Shown here: positions 43,382-51,810 of the stretch, piece by piece | Layout of the letters: the number at the start of each line of letters is the position of its first letter | Position numbering within the stretch: position 1 is the stretch's first letter | The notes under the pieces: model-generated | The model's input: only the letters and a program-made list of their open reading frames with translations | Told to the model about the DNA's origin: nothing | Databases searched by the model: none | Assembly (NCBI RefSeq): GCF_001420695.1 | Contig: NZ_LJJB01000007.1 | Coordinates: 643,890-707,889 of the forward strand | Source: Brevibacillus choshinensis | GTDB lineage: Bacteria; Bacillota; Bacilli; Brevibacillales; Brevibacillaceae | Direction of reading: 5' to 3' | DNA: 64,000 bases | Program-made: the position numbers and the translations under genes

Positions 43382-44460
43382 GTAACGATCGTCAATCCGG
43401 CATCATCGCACGTTACCGGGAATTTCTCCCGGTAACCGACAAAACTCCGCTCGTTAGTCTGCATGAAGGAAATACCCCCCTGATTCATGCTCCGAATCTC
43501 TCCAAGCAATTGGGAGTAGAGCTGTATGTAAAATATGAAGGGCTGAATCCAACCGGTTCGTTCAAAGACCGTGGAATGGTGATGGCCGTTGCGAAAGCAG
43601 TAGAGGAAGGCAGCACGACTATCATGTGTGCGTCTACCGGAAACACCTCCGCAGCAGCGGCAGCGTATGCAGCTCGTTGTGGTCTGCGTTGTATCGTGCT
43701 GATTCCGAGTGGGAATATTGCGCTGGGCAAGCTAGCTCAGGCGATTGCGTACGGAGCAGAAGTCATCGCGATCGATGGAAACTTTGATGAAGCATTGAAT
43801 ATTGTTCGGGAAATAACAGCAAATGAGCCGATTACTCTGGTTAACTCGGTAAATCCGTATCGCATCGAAGGTCAAAAGTCTGCCGCTTTTGAAGTGTGCG
43901 ATGCACTGGGAGACGCACCTGATATTCTTGCAATTCCTGTAGGGAATGCAGGCAACATCACTGCGTACTGGAAAGGCTTTAAAGAATACAAAGCGGCAGG
44001 AAAATCAAATAGCTTGCCACGCATGTACGGATTCCAGGCAGCGGGAGCCGCCCCTCTGGTTCACGGGCAGCCAGTTCCAAATCCAGAGACGATCGCGACA
44101 GCAATCCGCATCGGCAATCCTGCCAGCAAAGATGGAGCACTGAATGCGATCAGCGAATCCCATGGTTTGATTGACAGCGTGACGGATGAAGAAATTCTCC
44201 ATGCTTATCAATTGCTCGCAAAAAGTGAGGGTGTATTCTGTGAGCCGGCTTCCGCTGCCTCGTTGGCGGGAATTATCAAGCTCAAAGCAGCAGGCAAGCT
44301 GCAAGAGGGTGCCAAGGTCGCTTGCGTACTTACCGGTAACGGTCTGAAGGATCCAAATGTCGCACTCAAGCTAGTGGGAGAAGAGCCTCGTTCGGTACCT
44401 GCCACACGTGAAGCTGTTATGGCATTGGTCAGCCAAAAAGGGAGTGAAGTGCGGTCATGA
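43378..44460 (+). CDS. thrC: Threonine synthase
   Basis: This PLP enzyme converts O-phosphohomoserine to threonine. The 360-residue product has the PLP-lysine motif [11 protein letters not shown], the [17 protein letters not shown] phosphate-binding region and a C-terminal TGNGLKDP. Length and motifs match the short Bacillus-type enzyme. ATG 43378 overlaps the hom stop (ATGA) and its own stop overlaps thrB, so the three genes are translationally coupled. Confidence 0.95.
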   Translation: MSNDRQSGIIARYREFLPVTDKTPLVSLHEGNTPLIHAPNLSKQLGVELYVKYEGLNPTGSFKDRGMVMAVAKAVEEGSTTIMCASTGNTSAAAAAYAARCGLRCIVLIPSGNIALGKLAQAIAYGAEVIAIDGNFDEALNIVREITANEPITLVNSVNPYRIEGQKSAAFEVCDALGDAPDILAIPVGNAGNITAYWKGFKEYKAAGKSNSLPRMYGFQAAGAAPLVHGQPVPNPETIATAIRIGNPASKDGALNAISESHGLIDSVTDEEILHAYQLLAKSEGVFCEPASAASLAGIIKLKAAGKLQEGAKVACVLTGNGLKDPNVALKLVGEEPRSVPATREAVMALVSQKGSEVRS

Positions 44461-45386
44461 ATGGAAACCTTGTCCGGGTCATCATTCCGGCCAGTACTGC
44501 GAATCTGGGTCCAGGGTTTGATGCCCTGGGCCTGGCTTTCCAGTTGTATTCGGTCGTGGAAATGAAACGGAGCGAACAGACAACGATTGAACTGGTTGGC
44601 AAAGAGCTGCAAGGTACGCCTGCTGACAAAAGCAACTTGCTCTATCAAGTCGCGGCGCAGCTATTTGAGAAAGCGGGATTGCCTGCTCCCGAGCTGGCGA
44701 TTCGTGCCTCCAGCGATGCTCCTCTCACTCGTGGACTTGGCAGCAGTGCTGCTGCGATCGTAGGTGCTTTGGTCGCTGCAAACCAGCTGGCGGGTGAACC
44801 ATTTACTCGCGACCAACTGTTTGATATGGCGACGAGGCTGGAAGGACACCCTGACAATGTGGGTGCATCCATGTTCGGAGGGATCGTTGTGGCTACGATG
44901 CCAGATATCGCAGACGCACCGATTCCGTATATTCGCCTCTCGCCGCCCGCTGGATTACAGGCGCTTGTGGTGATTCCCGAATTTCCATTATCCACGGAAA
45001 AAGCGCGTAACGTTTTGCCGCAGGTGTACAGTAAGCAGGATGTTGTATATAATGTTGGACATAGCAGTCTGTTAGTGGCCGCATTGGCACAAGGCAGGCT
45101 GGACCTGTTGGGACAAGCGATGGGGGATCGGCTGCATCAGCCTTACCGCGCTGAGCTTGTGCCTGGCCTAAAAGACATCTTGGAAGAAGCGACAGCCCAC
45201 GGAGCATTAGGTGCAGCGTTGAGCGGTGCCGGTCCGACGATCTTGTGCTTTTTCTCTACCGATGAACAGCGTGAGGAATTGCAAGGGTTTGTCGACAGGG
45301 TGATGAACGGGCACGGCATCTCGTACCGCGTGATGATACTTCAGCCGGACGAACATGGCGTACAGGTCGAAATCCATCAGACATAG
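44457..45386 (+). CDS. thrB: Homoserine kinase
   Basis: This GHMP kinase phosphorylates homoserine for threonine synthase. The 309-residue product has the N-terminal [20 protein letters not shown] motif, the ATP loop [16 protein letters not shown] and the C-terminal [14 protein letters not shown]. It overlaps thrC by four bases. pheA follows after 24 bases. Confidence 0.96.
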   Translation: MNGNLVRVIIPASTANLGPGFDALGLAFQLYSVVEMKRSEQTTIELVGKELQGTPADKSNLLYQVAAQLFEKAGLPAPELAIRASSDAPLTRGLGSSAAAIVGALVAANQLAGEPFTRDQLFDMATRLEGHPDNVGASMFGGIVVATMPDIADAPIPYIRLSPPAGLQALVVIPEFPLSTEKARNVLPQVYSKQDVVYNVGHSSLLVAALAQGRLDLLGQAMGDRLHQPYRAELVPGLKDILEEATAHGALGAALSGAGPTILCFFSTDEQREELQGFVDRVMNGHGISYRVMILQPDEHGVQVEIHQT

Positions 45387-45410
45387 AGTATAGTGGATAG
45401 GAGAAACGCC

Positions 45411-46274
45411 ATGCAGAACAAACTTGCTTTTCTCGGACCACGTGGTACTTTTTCCGAAGAAGCGGCTCGATCCTTACCTATCGAGATGCCAATCGATTAC
45501 GTGCCATACCCGAGCATTATTGAAGTGTTAAACGCGGTTGCCAAGGATGAAGTGAAGTATGGGATCGTACCGATTGAAAATTCAATCGAAGGAACGGTCA
45601 ATTCCACTTTAGACTGGTTGATCCATGAGGTGGATCTACCGATCTTGGCCGAATTGGCCTTGCCGATTACGCAAAACTTGCTGGTCGCGAAACGGGAGCA
45701 GCCATTACAGCTGTCTGCTATTACCCGGGTGATGTCTCATCCGCAAGCGATCGCCCAGAGCTTTCATTTTATTCGGGAAAACATGCCGCAGGCTGTCGTG
45801 GAAAATGTGAACAGCACGGCGTTGGCAGCTCAGACGGTAAGTGAGCATCCAGAAGAACCTTGGGCGGCGATCGGGACACGTCTAAATGCGGATATTTATC
45901 CGTTGGAAGTGGCGCAGCCGCAGATTCAAGATTTTTCTAATAACTATACGCGCTTTGTATTAGTAGGTCAGGAACCACTGCCATTGCCTGCATCTGATCG
46001 GGAGAAGACCACGATTTTGGTCACACTGCCAGAAGATTTTCCAGGGGCGCTCTATCAAGTGCTGGCCGCTTTTGCGTGGCGCAAGATCAACTTGTCTCGC
46101 ATTGAATCCCGTCCCACAAAAAAAGCGTTGGGAAGCTATTTTTTTGTGGTCGATATCGAACAAAAGATGGATGAAGTCCTGCTTCCGGGCGCTTTTGCCG
46201 AAATCGAAGCGATCGGCTGTCAGGTACGGCAGTTGGGTACATATCCCTTTTACATGCAGAAGGTCAACTCCTAG
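45411..46274 (+). CDS. pheA: Prephenate dehydratase
   Basis: This enzyme converts prephenate to phenylpyruvate in phenylalanine synthesis. The 287-residue product has the N-terminal FLGPRGTFSEEAA, the catalytic region ENSIEGTVNSTLDWL, the NNYTRFVLVG block and a C-terminal ACT domain with the ESRPTKKALGSYFFVVDIE phenylalanine-binding motif. ATG 45411 follows ATAGGAGA; an in-frame GTG at 45393 is less likely. It closes the amino-acid operon. Confidence 0.95.
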   Translation: MQNKLAFLGPRGTFSEEAARSLPIEMPIDYVPYPSIIEVLNAVAKDEVKYGIVPIENSIEGTVNSTLDWLIHEVDLPILAELALPITQNLLVAKREQPLQLSAITRVMSHPQAIAQSFHFIRENMPQAVVENVNSTALAAQTVSEHPEEPWAAIGTRLNADIYPLEVAQPQIQDFSNNYTRFVLVGQEPLPLPASDREKTTILVTLPEDFPGALYQVLAAFAWRKINLSRIESRPTKKALGSYFFVVDIEQKMDEVLLPGAFAEIEAIGCQVRQLGTYPFYMQKVNS

Positions 46275-46288
46275 AGTTGGCTTTTTTC
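46263..46288 (+). terminator. Terminator after pheA
   Basis: GTCAACTC (46263-46270) pairs with GAGTTGGC (46274-46281), and six Ts follow. It overlaps the pheA stop. Confidence 0.88.
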
Positions 46289-46383
46289 TATTCCAGATCT
46301 CTCCCCAGAATACGGGAACCTCAGGAGCAAAAAGCCCATGGGTGCATACCATGGTAGGGAGTTTCCGCGAGGGAGGAGAAATT

Positions 46384-47949
46384 GTGAGAATCCACGTAGT
46401 CCAAAAAGGCGACACCATGTGGAAGATCGCCAAGAGATATGGCGTCGATTACAAAGAGCTGTTACGCCTGAACAGTCAAATTAAGACTCCCGATACCATC
46501 TATCCAGGGGCGAGGATCAAGATCCCGGCCAAAGGCGTACCCGTTCGTCCCCAACAAAGACGGCCACAACAGCAATCGAGTGAAATGCCCTATGTAAAAG
46601 AAAGACCGATTACGGAAGAAGAGCAAGCACCCGAAGTTCCTGAAGAGATCGAACGCAGACCAATCGAACCGGAGGAGGAAGAAGTACGGATTGAGTCAGA
46701 GATCGAGACACCCCGTGTACTTCCAGCTCCTACTGAACCAGCAAAAGAGAAGCCTACGATCCCTCCGACTCCGAGTGTTATGCCAGAGACATTAACACCA
46801 GCGCTGCCACAGCCTACACGCCCTATAGCCCCAATGCCGATCAAACCGACTCCGAGTGTTATGCCAGAGACATTAACACCAGCGCTGCCACAGCCTACAC
46901 GCCCCATTGCACCAATGCCAATGAAACCAATGATCCCGAACTTCCCGAAACAACCAATGATGCCACCCATGCAGCCACGTCCGTATCCACAGGTGCAGCC
47001 AACGCAAGTAAGCCCGTACATTTACCAGCCCAATGTTCCTCCAACGCAAGTAAGCCCGTACATTTACCAGCCCAATGTTCCTCCGACTCAGATCAGTCCG
47101 CTTCGCCCCAATGTTCCACCAACACGGGTGAGCCCATACATCTATCAACCGAGCGTTCCGCCGACTATCAGCCCTATTCGTCCAAATGTTCGACCGACAC
47201 AGGTGAGTCCATACATTTATCAGCCAAATGTGCCGCCAACCCAGATTAGCCCATTGCGGCCGATGGTCCCACCGCCAAACTATTGCCCACCGTGTCAGCC
47301 ACAGATACAGCCGACCAGACAGCCGCAGGTGAGTCCTGAGACAACGAACAATCAGAGACCACAGGTGAGTCCTGAAACAACGGGAAAACAGAGACCACAG
47401 GTGAGTCCTGAAACAACGGGAAAACAGAGGCCGCAGGTAAGTCCTCAGACGACGGTAAGACCACCGGCACCAATCAGTCCGCTGCCATTTCCACCACGTC
47501 CGATCATGCCGTTTCCACCAAGGCCGATATTTCCGATCCCACCATGCCCTCCATTTCCGAATCCTTGGATGAGACCGATTTATCCGCCATTTCCACCCAT
47601 GCCATTTCCGAGGCCCAGCCAGGTATCGCCGCAGCAGCTGATGCCACAGCCGTTCTTCCCACCGCGACCGATGATACCGTTCTGCCCACCACCACCGATG
47701 CCATTTCCGCGACCTCCGTACCCGCAGGTTCGACCTGAAGTAGTAGAGGAGTCGTCTTGCTCGTCTTCATCGTGTGAATGTTCCCCGGAGAGTCCACAGC
47801 GAAAGCCCTATCGCGGCTCTAAGAGAGACCACGGACCAGTGAACCCGAACAACATGATGTTCCCACCACCACCGCGGATGGCTTCCATGCCCGACACAGG
47901 GTTATGGCCGCATTGGGGCGATGGGCACGAAGAATCCTCGTCGTACTGA
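46384..47949 (+). CDS. safA: SafA-like LysM spore coat morphogenetic protein, proline-rich
   Basis: SafA organises inner-coat assembly with SpoVID. The product, about 521 residues, starts with a LysM domain (RIHVVQKGDTMWKIAKRYGV, about 1-48) that binds peptidoglycan. A Glu/Pro-rich linker follows, then a long Pro-, Gln-, Ser- and Tyr-rich region of tandem repeats and a Cys-rich patch (CSSSSCECS) near the end. The GTG 46384 start follows GGGAGGAG; the longer upstream frame lies inside pheA. The position downstream of pheA and the SpoVID partner in the same window support the assignment. CATACCAT at 46345 could be a sigma-E -10, but no -35 was found. Confidence 0.85.
   Translation: MRIHVVQKGDTMWKIAKRYGVDYKELLRLNSQIKTPDTIYPGARIKIPAKGVPVRPQQRRPQQQSSEMPYVKERPITEEEQAPEVPEEIERRPIEPEEEEVRIESEIETPRVLPAPTEPAKEKPTIPPTPSVMPETLTPALPQPTRPIAPMPIKPTPSVMPETLTPALPQPTRPIAPMPMKPMIPNFPKQPMMPPMQPRPYPQVQPTQVSPYIYQPNVPPTQVSPYIYQPNVPPTQISPLRPNVPPTRVSPYIYQPSVPPTISPIRPNVRPTQVSPYIYQPNVPPTQISPLRPMVPPPNYCPPCQPQIQPTRQPQVSPETTNNQRPQVSPETTGKQRPQVSPETTGKQRPQVSPQTTVRPPAPISPLPFPPRPIMPFPPRPIFPIPPCPPFPNPWMRPIYPPFPPMPFPRPSQVSPQQLMPQPFFPPRPMIPFCPPPPMPFPRPPYPQVRPEVVEESSCSSSSCECSPESPQRKPYRGSKRDHGPVNPNNMMFPPPPRMASMPDTGLWPHWGDGHEESSSY
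46768..46929 (+). repeat. 81-bp tandem duplication in safA
   Basis: Two units (46768-46848, 46849-46929) share an identical first stretch of about 55 bases starting ACTCCGAGTGTTATGCCAG and diverge slightly afterwards. Each encodes 27 residues led by TPSVMPETLTPALPQPT. Confidence 0.9.
46999..47082 (+). repeat. Perfect 42-bp tandem repeat in safA
   Basis: Two identical 42-base units (46999-47040 and 47041-47082) encode PTQVSPYIYQPNVP. Further degenerate PTxxSPYIYQPxVP units continue to about 47250. Confidence 0.92.
47326..47469 (+). repeat. 36-bp tandem repeats in safA
   Basis: Four 12-residue units begin at 47326, 47362, 47398 and 47434 (CAGGTGAGTCCTG phase), encoding QVSPETTGKQRP and variants. 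Units two and three are nearly identical at DNA level. Confidence 0.9.
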
Positions 47950-47960
47950 ATGGTTTTGAT

Positions 47961-48989
47961 ATGAACAAAGGGCTAATAGCATCTCTTGAAAAAGCGTTTC
48001 GCTGTCAAATTCACGCCGTAAAGCCAAAGCGGAATGTGAATTTGCTGAAGACGGACCGGGGATACTGGATCATCAAGGGCTATAAGCAAATGGATAAAGC
48101 AGTGTGGGTCACCCAGCTTTCCGAAGCACTGCGAGAAAAGGGCTTCCTGCGTACGGTGCAATACGTGCCGGATGGGGGAGGATCAACCATTTTTCCGTAT
48201 GAAGACCGCTACTACACGATCATGAAAATGATTGATGGACGAGAAGCGGACAATGCTTCCCTCTATGATGTGAAAAAGACAGCAGAAACGCTTGCTCATT
48301 TCCACGTTGCTGCGCAAGGGTTTCCTGTTTCAACTACGTATGCGTTTGAGGGAAAGTCTGCCCTTCTCGACAAGTGGGAGAGCAGGCTCGAGCAATTTGA
48401 ACGAATCACATGGGGAATTGAACAGAATGGTCCTCAATCCAAGCTGGAGCAGGTCATTGCACAAATGTCGCTGTCGATTATTCAAGACGGGCAGGAAATG
48501 CTGCAGTCAGCTTACAAACTACCGCTGACTCCCGAATTGTTCGCGGCGATGGAGAGAGGGACGCTGGCTCATCGAGATGTCGCGAGCCATAATTTTTTGG
48601 TGACACCGAGGAGCAATTGTTACTTGATTGACCTGGATACAGTCGGTCATGATGTACAGCTAGTCGATCTGGTGCAATTGATGTCCAGGATGCTGCTCCT
48701 TCAGGAATATCGGATGGGCTCCTTCGTCGAAGCGATGGAGGCATACAGTAAAATCAATTATTTGAGTGACACCCAAATCTGGATGGTTCATCAGTTGTTG
48801 CGTTATCCAGATAACTTCCTGCGTGAAGTAACCGGCTTGTATAGCAGTCGCCCTGGCTACCATTTACGTGGGGTTCAGCAACTGGTGCAGATGGAAGGGA
48901 AGCTTCTGCAAGACCGTCAAGTCTTCTTGCGAGCTGGCGAACAAATCTTTCAACGGTCCCCATGGGGCCAGTATCATTTCGTAGGGTAA
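47961..48989 (+). CDS. CotS-family spore coat kinase-like protein
   Basis: This protein of about 342 residues has the choline/aminoglycoside-kinase fold: the N-lobe includes LLKTDRGYWIIKGY, the catalytic loop is LAHRDVASHNFLV (H-x-D-x4-N) and the metal loop YLIDLDTVGHDVQLVDL. Unlike the YsxE-like gene near 7.2 kb, the catalytic residues are intact. It lies directly after safA, suggesting a coat protein or coat-protein kinase. The ATG at 47961 lacks a good ribosome-binding site; ATG 47904 would overlap safA by 46 bases. Confidence 0.82.
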   Translation: MNKGLIASLEKAFRCQIHAVKPKRNVNLLKTDRGYWIIKGYKQMDKAVWVTQLSEALREKGFLRTVQYVPDGGGSTIFPYEDRYYTIMKMIDGREADNASLYDVKKTAETLAHFHVAAQGFPVSTTYAFEGKSALLDKWESRLEQFERITWGIEQNGPQSKLEQVIAQMSLSIIQDGQEMLQSAYKLPLTPELFAAMERGTLAHRDVASHNFLVTPRSNCYLIDLDTVGHDVQLVDLVQLMSRMLLLQEYRMGSFVEAMEAYSKINYLSDTQIWMVHQLLRYPDNFLREVTGLYSSRPGYHLRGVQQLVQMEGKLLQDRQVFLRAGEQIFQRSPWGQYHFVG

Positions 48990-49027
48990 AAAAAGAAGCT
49001 GACGGCTGTGACGCCTTCAGCTTCTTT
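48988..49027. terminator. Bidirectional terminator between the coat kinase and the cyclic nucleotidase
   Basis: AAAGAAGCTGA (48992-49002) pairs with TCAGCTTCTTT (49017-49027), with an inner GGC/GCC. A and T tracts flank it on both sides and the two genes converge here. Confidence 0.88.
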
Positions 49028-49030
49028 GTA

Positions 49031-51019
49031 TTATTTGGAGGCAGGTTTGGAAAGGTCAATGCTGTATTTCGCAAAGCCTGTTTCCAACGTATTGATGTAC
49101 TTCAGGTTAGACATTTTTTCTGCGTAAGGCTTCGCTTCTGGAGAAGTTGTGAACGTCACATTCACTTTCGCGTTTACAGGAGCAAACGTCCAGTTTTGGT
49201 CAGCTGCAGGGTTGATCGATTTTTCGCTCAGGATGTAATCGATGACTACTTGGCGATTTTCATCCGGAGAATCGATGATGACGTTTTTGCCGTCCAGGCC
49301 TGGGAAGTTACCGCCACCACCAGCGCGGTAGTTATTCGTTACGACGATGAATTTATCTTCCGCTTTTACTGGTTTACCGTTGTACGCCAGGTTTTTGATG
49401 CGGTTTGCTTTCTCGTCAGCCAATTTACCATCGATTGCATATTTGGATGGTTGAGTAACGTCTACTTGGTACGTTACGCCATCAATTACGTCGAAGTTGT
49501 ATGTCGGGAATGCTTCGTTTACCAATGGTTGTTCGTCTGCTCTTTTCACATCGATCTGGTTGAATTGGCCAGCGGAACGCTCGAGCCATTCTTGCAGCTG
49601 GGAACCGTTGATCAGAACCGCTTTCAGCGTGTTTGGATAGATGTACAGATCGGATACGTTTTTGATCGCGATAGTACCTGCAGGGATGTTGGTGTAGTAG
49701 CTTGCGCCGTTACGACCACCTGCTTTAAATGGCGCACCTGCGGACAGGACAGGAATGCCATCGTACTCCGTGCCTTTGATGTTTTTCTCAACAAACCATT
49801 TTTGTGCGTTCGTTACGATCTGGATGGACGGATCGTCTTGTACCAAAGCAAAGTAGCTAAAGATTGGGGAGCTAGTCGTACCTACTGCAGAACGTACCCA
49901 CTCCACAGTGTGGTCATGGTCTTCCTTCACAGCATCCAGTACTTTTTGATCAGCATCAGCCAGGGAAGCTTTGTTGGCTTTGTCATAGATCGGAACGGCT
50001 TTGGAAGTAGAATCAGCTACTTTCCACTTACCGTTTTCTTGAGTCAGTGTCAGGTCGATTACGCCCAGGTTGTTACCCCAGTATCCAGGCATAACAGCTG
50101 GTTTGCCATTAATCATCCCTTTTGCACCGTCGACGCCTTCGATGTTGTCAAATCCAGGTCCCGGGAATACGAGGTGGGAATGGCCGAACAGGATGGCATC
50201 GATGCCTTCGATTTTGCTCAGTTGGTAGCTGGCATTCTCCAGGTTGGCAGCTGTTTCAACAGGGCCGATGCCGGAGTGAGGAACGGCTACGATGATGTCT
50301 GCGCCTTTTTTCTTCATTTCTGGGATGTATTTGTTAGCCGTTTCGAGGATATCTTTCGCAACGACCTTACCTTCTAGATTTGCTTTGTCCCACTGCATAA
50401 TTTGAGGAGGAGCAAATCCAATTACACCAACCTTCAGGGTAACGTCCTTACCACTTTCATCCTTGAATTTGCGTTCGAGAATTTGATAAGGAGTAAACAG
50501 GTTCTTGTCGTTGTCTGGGTTTGTATCTTTGTCGTCAATGTACACGTTGGAGTTGATATATGGGAACTTAGCACCTTTGATGCTGCGCTCCAGATGCTCC
50601 AGACCGAAGTTGAACTCGTGGTTACCGATGTTACCCAGATCGTAGTTCAGCAGGTTCATTGCTTTGTAAACAGGGTGCGTCTCGCCATCCTTGAGCGGAT
50701 CAATTTTTGCTACATAATCCCCAAGCGGGTTCCCTTGGAGCAGGTCACCGTTGTCGATGAGGATGCTGTTCTTTACTTCATCACGAGCTTTTTTGATCAG
50801 GGTAGCTGTTTTTGCGAAGCCGAATTCGTCAGTAGACTTATCTTGATAGTAGTCGTAGTTGACGATGTTGGTGTGGATGTCCGTTGTTTCCAGCAGGCGG
50901 AGCTTGAGGGTAGAGGTTGTTTGAGCGCTTACAGGAGTAAGGGAGAAAGTGAGTGCGCCAACAACCAAAGAAGTGCTGAGAAGACAAGCAGCCAGCATTT
51001 GTTTGTTTGCCTTTTTCAT
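49031..51019 (-). CDS. cpdB: Secreted 2',3'-cyclic-nucleotide 2'-phosphodiesterase / 3'-nucleotidase
   Basis: This bifunctional enzyme degrades extracellular cyclic nucleotides and 3'-nucleotides to nucleosides and phosphate. The 662-residue product has a signal peptide (MKKANKQMLAACLLSTSLVV... ending PVSAQ). Its calcineurin-like metallophosphatase domain carries the metal ligands LLETTDIHTN, IDNGDLLQGN, GNHEFNFG and FGHSHLVFPG. A C-terminal 5'-nucleotidase domain with NNYRAGGGGNFPG follows. ATG 51019 is chosen, ten bases after GGAGGT; ATG 51037 overlaps that site. The name cpdB is by family; subgroup specificity is inferred. Confidence 0.92.
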   Translation of the reverse strand: MKKANKQMLAACLLSTSLVVGALTFSLTPVSAQTTSTLKLRLLETTDIHTNIVNYDYYQDKSTDEFGFAKTATLIKKARDEVKNSILIDNGDLLQGNPLGDYVAKIDPLKDGETHPVYKAMNLLNYDLGNIGNHEFNFGLEHLERSIKGAKFPYINSNVYIDDKDTNPDNDKNLFTPYQILERKFKDESGKDVTLKVGVIGFAPPQIMQWDKANLEGKVVAKDILETANKYIPEMKKKGADIIVAVPHSGIGPVETAANLENASYQLSKIEGIDAILFGHSHLVFPGPGFDNIEGVDGAKGMINGKPAVMPGYWGNNLGVIDLTLTQENGKWKVADSTSKAVPIYDKANKASLADADQKVLDAVKEDHDHTVEWVRSAVGTTSSPIFSYFALVQDDPSIQIVTNAQKWFVEKNIKGTEYDGIPVLSAGAPFKAGGRNGASYYTNIPAGTIAIKNVSDLYIYPNTLKAVLINGSQLQEWLERSAGQFNQIDVKRADEQPLVNEAFPTYNFDVIDGVTYQVDVTQPSKYAIDGKLADEKANRIKNLAYNGKPVKAEDKFIVVTNNYRAGGGGNFPGLDGKNVIIDSPDENRQVVIDYILSEKSINPAADQNWTFAPVNAKVNVTFTTSPEAKPYAEKMSNLKYINTLETGFAKYSIDLSKPASK

Positions 51020-51142
51020 GTTTTGGATGACCTCCATAACTTTACAATAATGCCAAGCAAAAATAGTTTATCACTTGAATCATAGGATTGGTAGATATTC
51101 CTTGTGAATTTGTCGTAAATATAAGAATCTTGAGAGTATCAG

Positions 51143-51171
51143 GTATGTGACTCCTTTTTACTGGCGAGAAT
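51143..51171 (+). promoter_or_regulatory. Candidate forespore (sigma-F/sigma-G) promoter of bofC
   Basis: GTATG (51143-51147), 15 bases, then GGCGAGAAT (51163-51171). This fits the sigma-F/G -35 G-H-A-T-R/GYWTA type and the GG-N2-A-N-A-N-T -10 pattern. bofC is forespore-expressed in B. subtilis. Confidence 0.5.
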
Positions 51172-51208
51172 AGGAAAAAAAGGCTAGTAAAAGGGGTTCA
51201 ATCGTATC

Positions 51209-51778
51209 ATGAGGAAAAAATGGATGGTCTATGCTTCGTGGGCTTTTGCCCTAGTTACAGGGCTGGTAGTTGGGAGTATTCTTTCGCAAGGCAGCGGTAA
51301 AGAGGCGGGAACACTGACTCAGCTGTTCTCGGGAGGAAAAAGATCAATGGAAGTCGCGGGAAACTCCTACGAATTAGTGCTTGCTCGTAGCTATTTGTGT
51401 GGCGTTCGTGATGAAGAGCGCAAACCGGTGGCGATCAATCATCTGGCTAATTCGATGGTCGATTATAAAGGCTGGGAGATTGTGACTGCAGATTCAAACA
51501 AAATGATTTTGATGAAGAGAGAGCATGATATATCTCCAGAGTGCAAAGAAAACGGCCACTTCGGTCTGTCAACCGATGGTATGCTCACACTCTTTCACGG
51601 TGTGCCGTCGGATCAGGAAGTGGTACAGACCTTCTACCGGATCAATACGGTGAAGATGGAAGCGAGCCTTCCAAAGGAAGAAGTGGATAGCCTGAAGCGC
51701 GGCATTCGTGTGCGTGATCTGGCGGAGTATAACAGCGTGCTTTCCACCTATGGAGAATTTCAACTGAGTGAAGAGTAA
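51209..51778 (+). CDS. bofC: BofC, forespore regulator of the sigma-K checkpoint
   Basis: BofC is secreted from the forespore into the intermembrane space and inhibits SpoIVB-dependent activation of pro-sigma-K processing. The 189-residue product has an N-terminal membrane/signal segment (about 6-26), a central all-beta domain and the conserved C-terminal domain (FGLSTDGMLTLFHGVPSD through LKRGIRVRDLAEYNSVLSTYGEF). It lies upstream of ruvCAB as in B. subtilis (bofC-ruvA). SpoIVFA and SpoIVFB of the same checkpoint are encoded at 31.6-33.2 kb. Confidence 0.88.
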   Translation: MRKKWMVYASWAFALVTGLVVGSILSQGSGKEAGTLTQLFSGGKRSMEVAGNSYELVLARSYLCGVRDEERKPVAINHLANSMVDYKGWEIVTADSNKMILMKREHDISPECKENGHFGLSTDGMLTLFHGVPSDQEVVQTFYRINTVKMEASLPKEEVDSLKRGIRVRDLAEYNSVLSTYGEFQLSEE

Positions 51779-51810
51779 AAAGGCTGCCCGGAATGGGGCA
51801 ACCTTTTATT
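51777..51810. terminator. Terminator between bofC and the reverse-strand secreted protein gene
   Basis: AAAAGGCTGCCC (51777-51788) pairs with GGGGCAACCTTTT (51795-51807). Both genes converge here, and the A and T flanks allow use in both directions. Confidence 0.85.

Noticed and set aside
47504-47797. Open frames on both strands inside the 3' half of safA (reverse 47504-47797, plus 47544-47738)
   Set aside because: They arise from the biased codon use of the proline-rich repeats and lack ribosome-binding sites.
48962-50377. A 471-residue open frame on the plus strand, continued at 50402-51085
   Set aside because: It lies antisense to the cyclic nucleotidase gene, whose signal peptide and metal-binding motifs are clear. 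The antisense product has an implausible composition (Val-, Phe- and Arg-rich, repetitive) and no ribosome-binding site.
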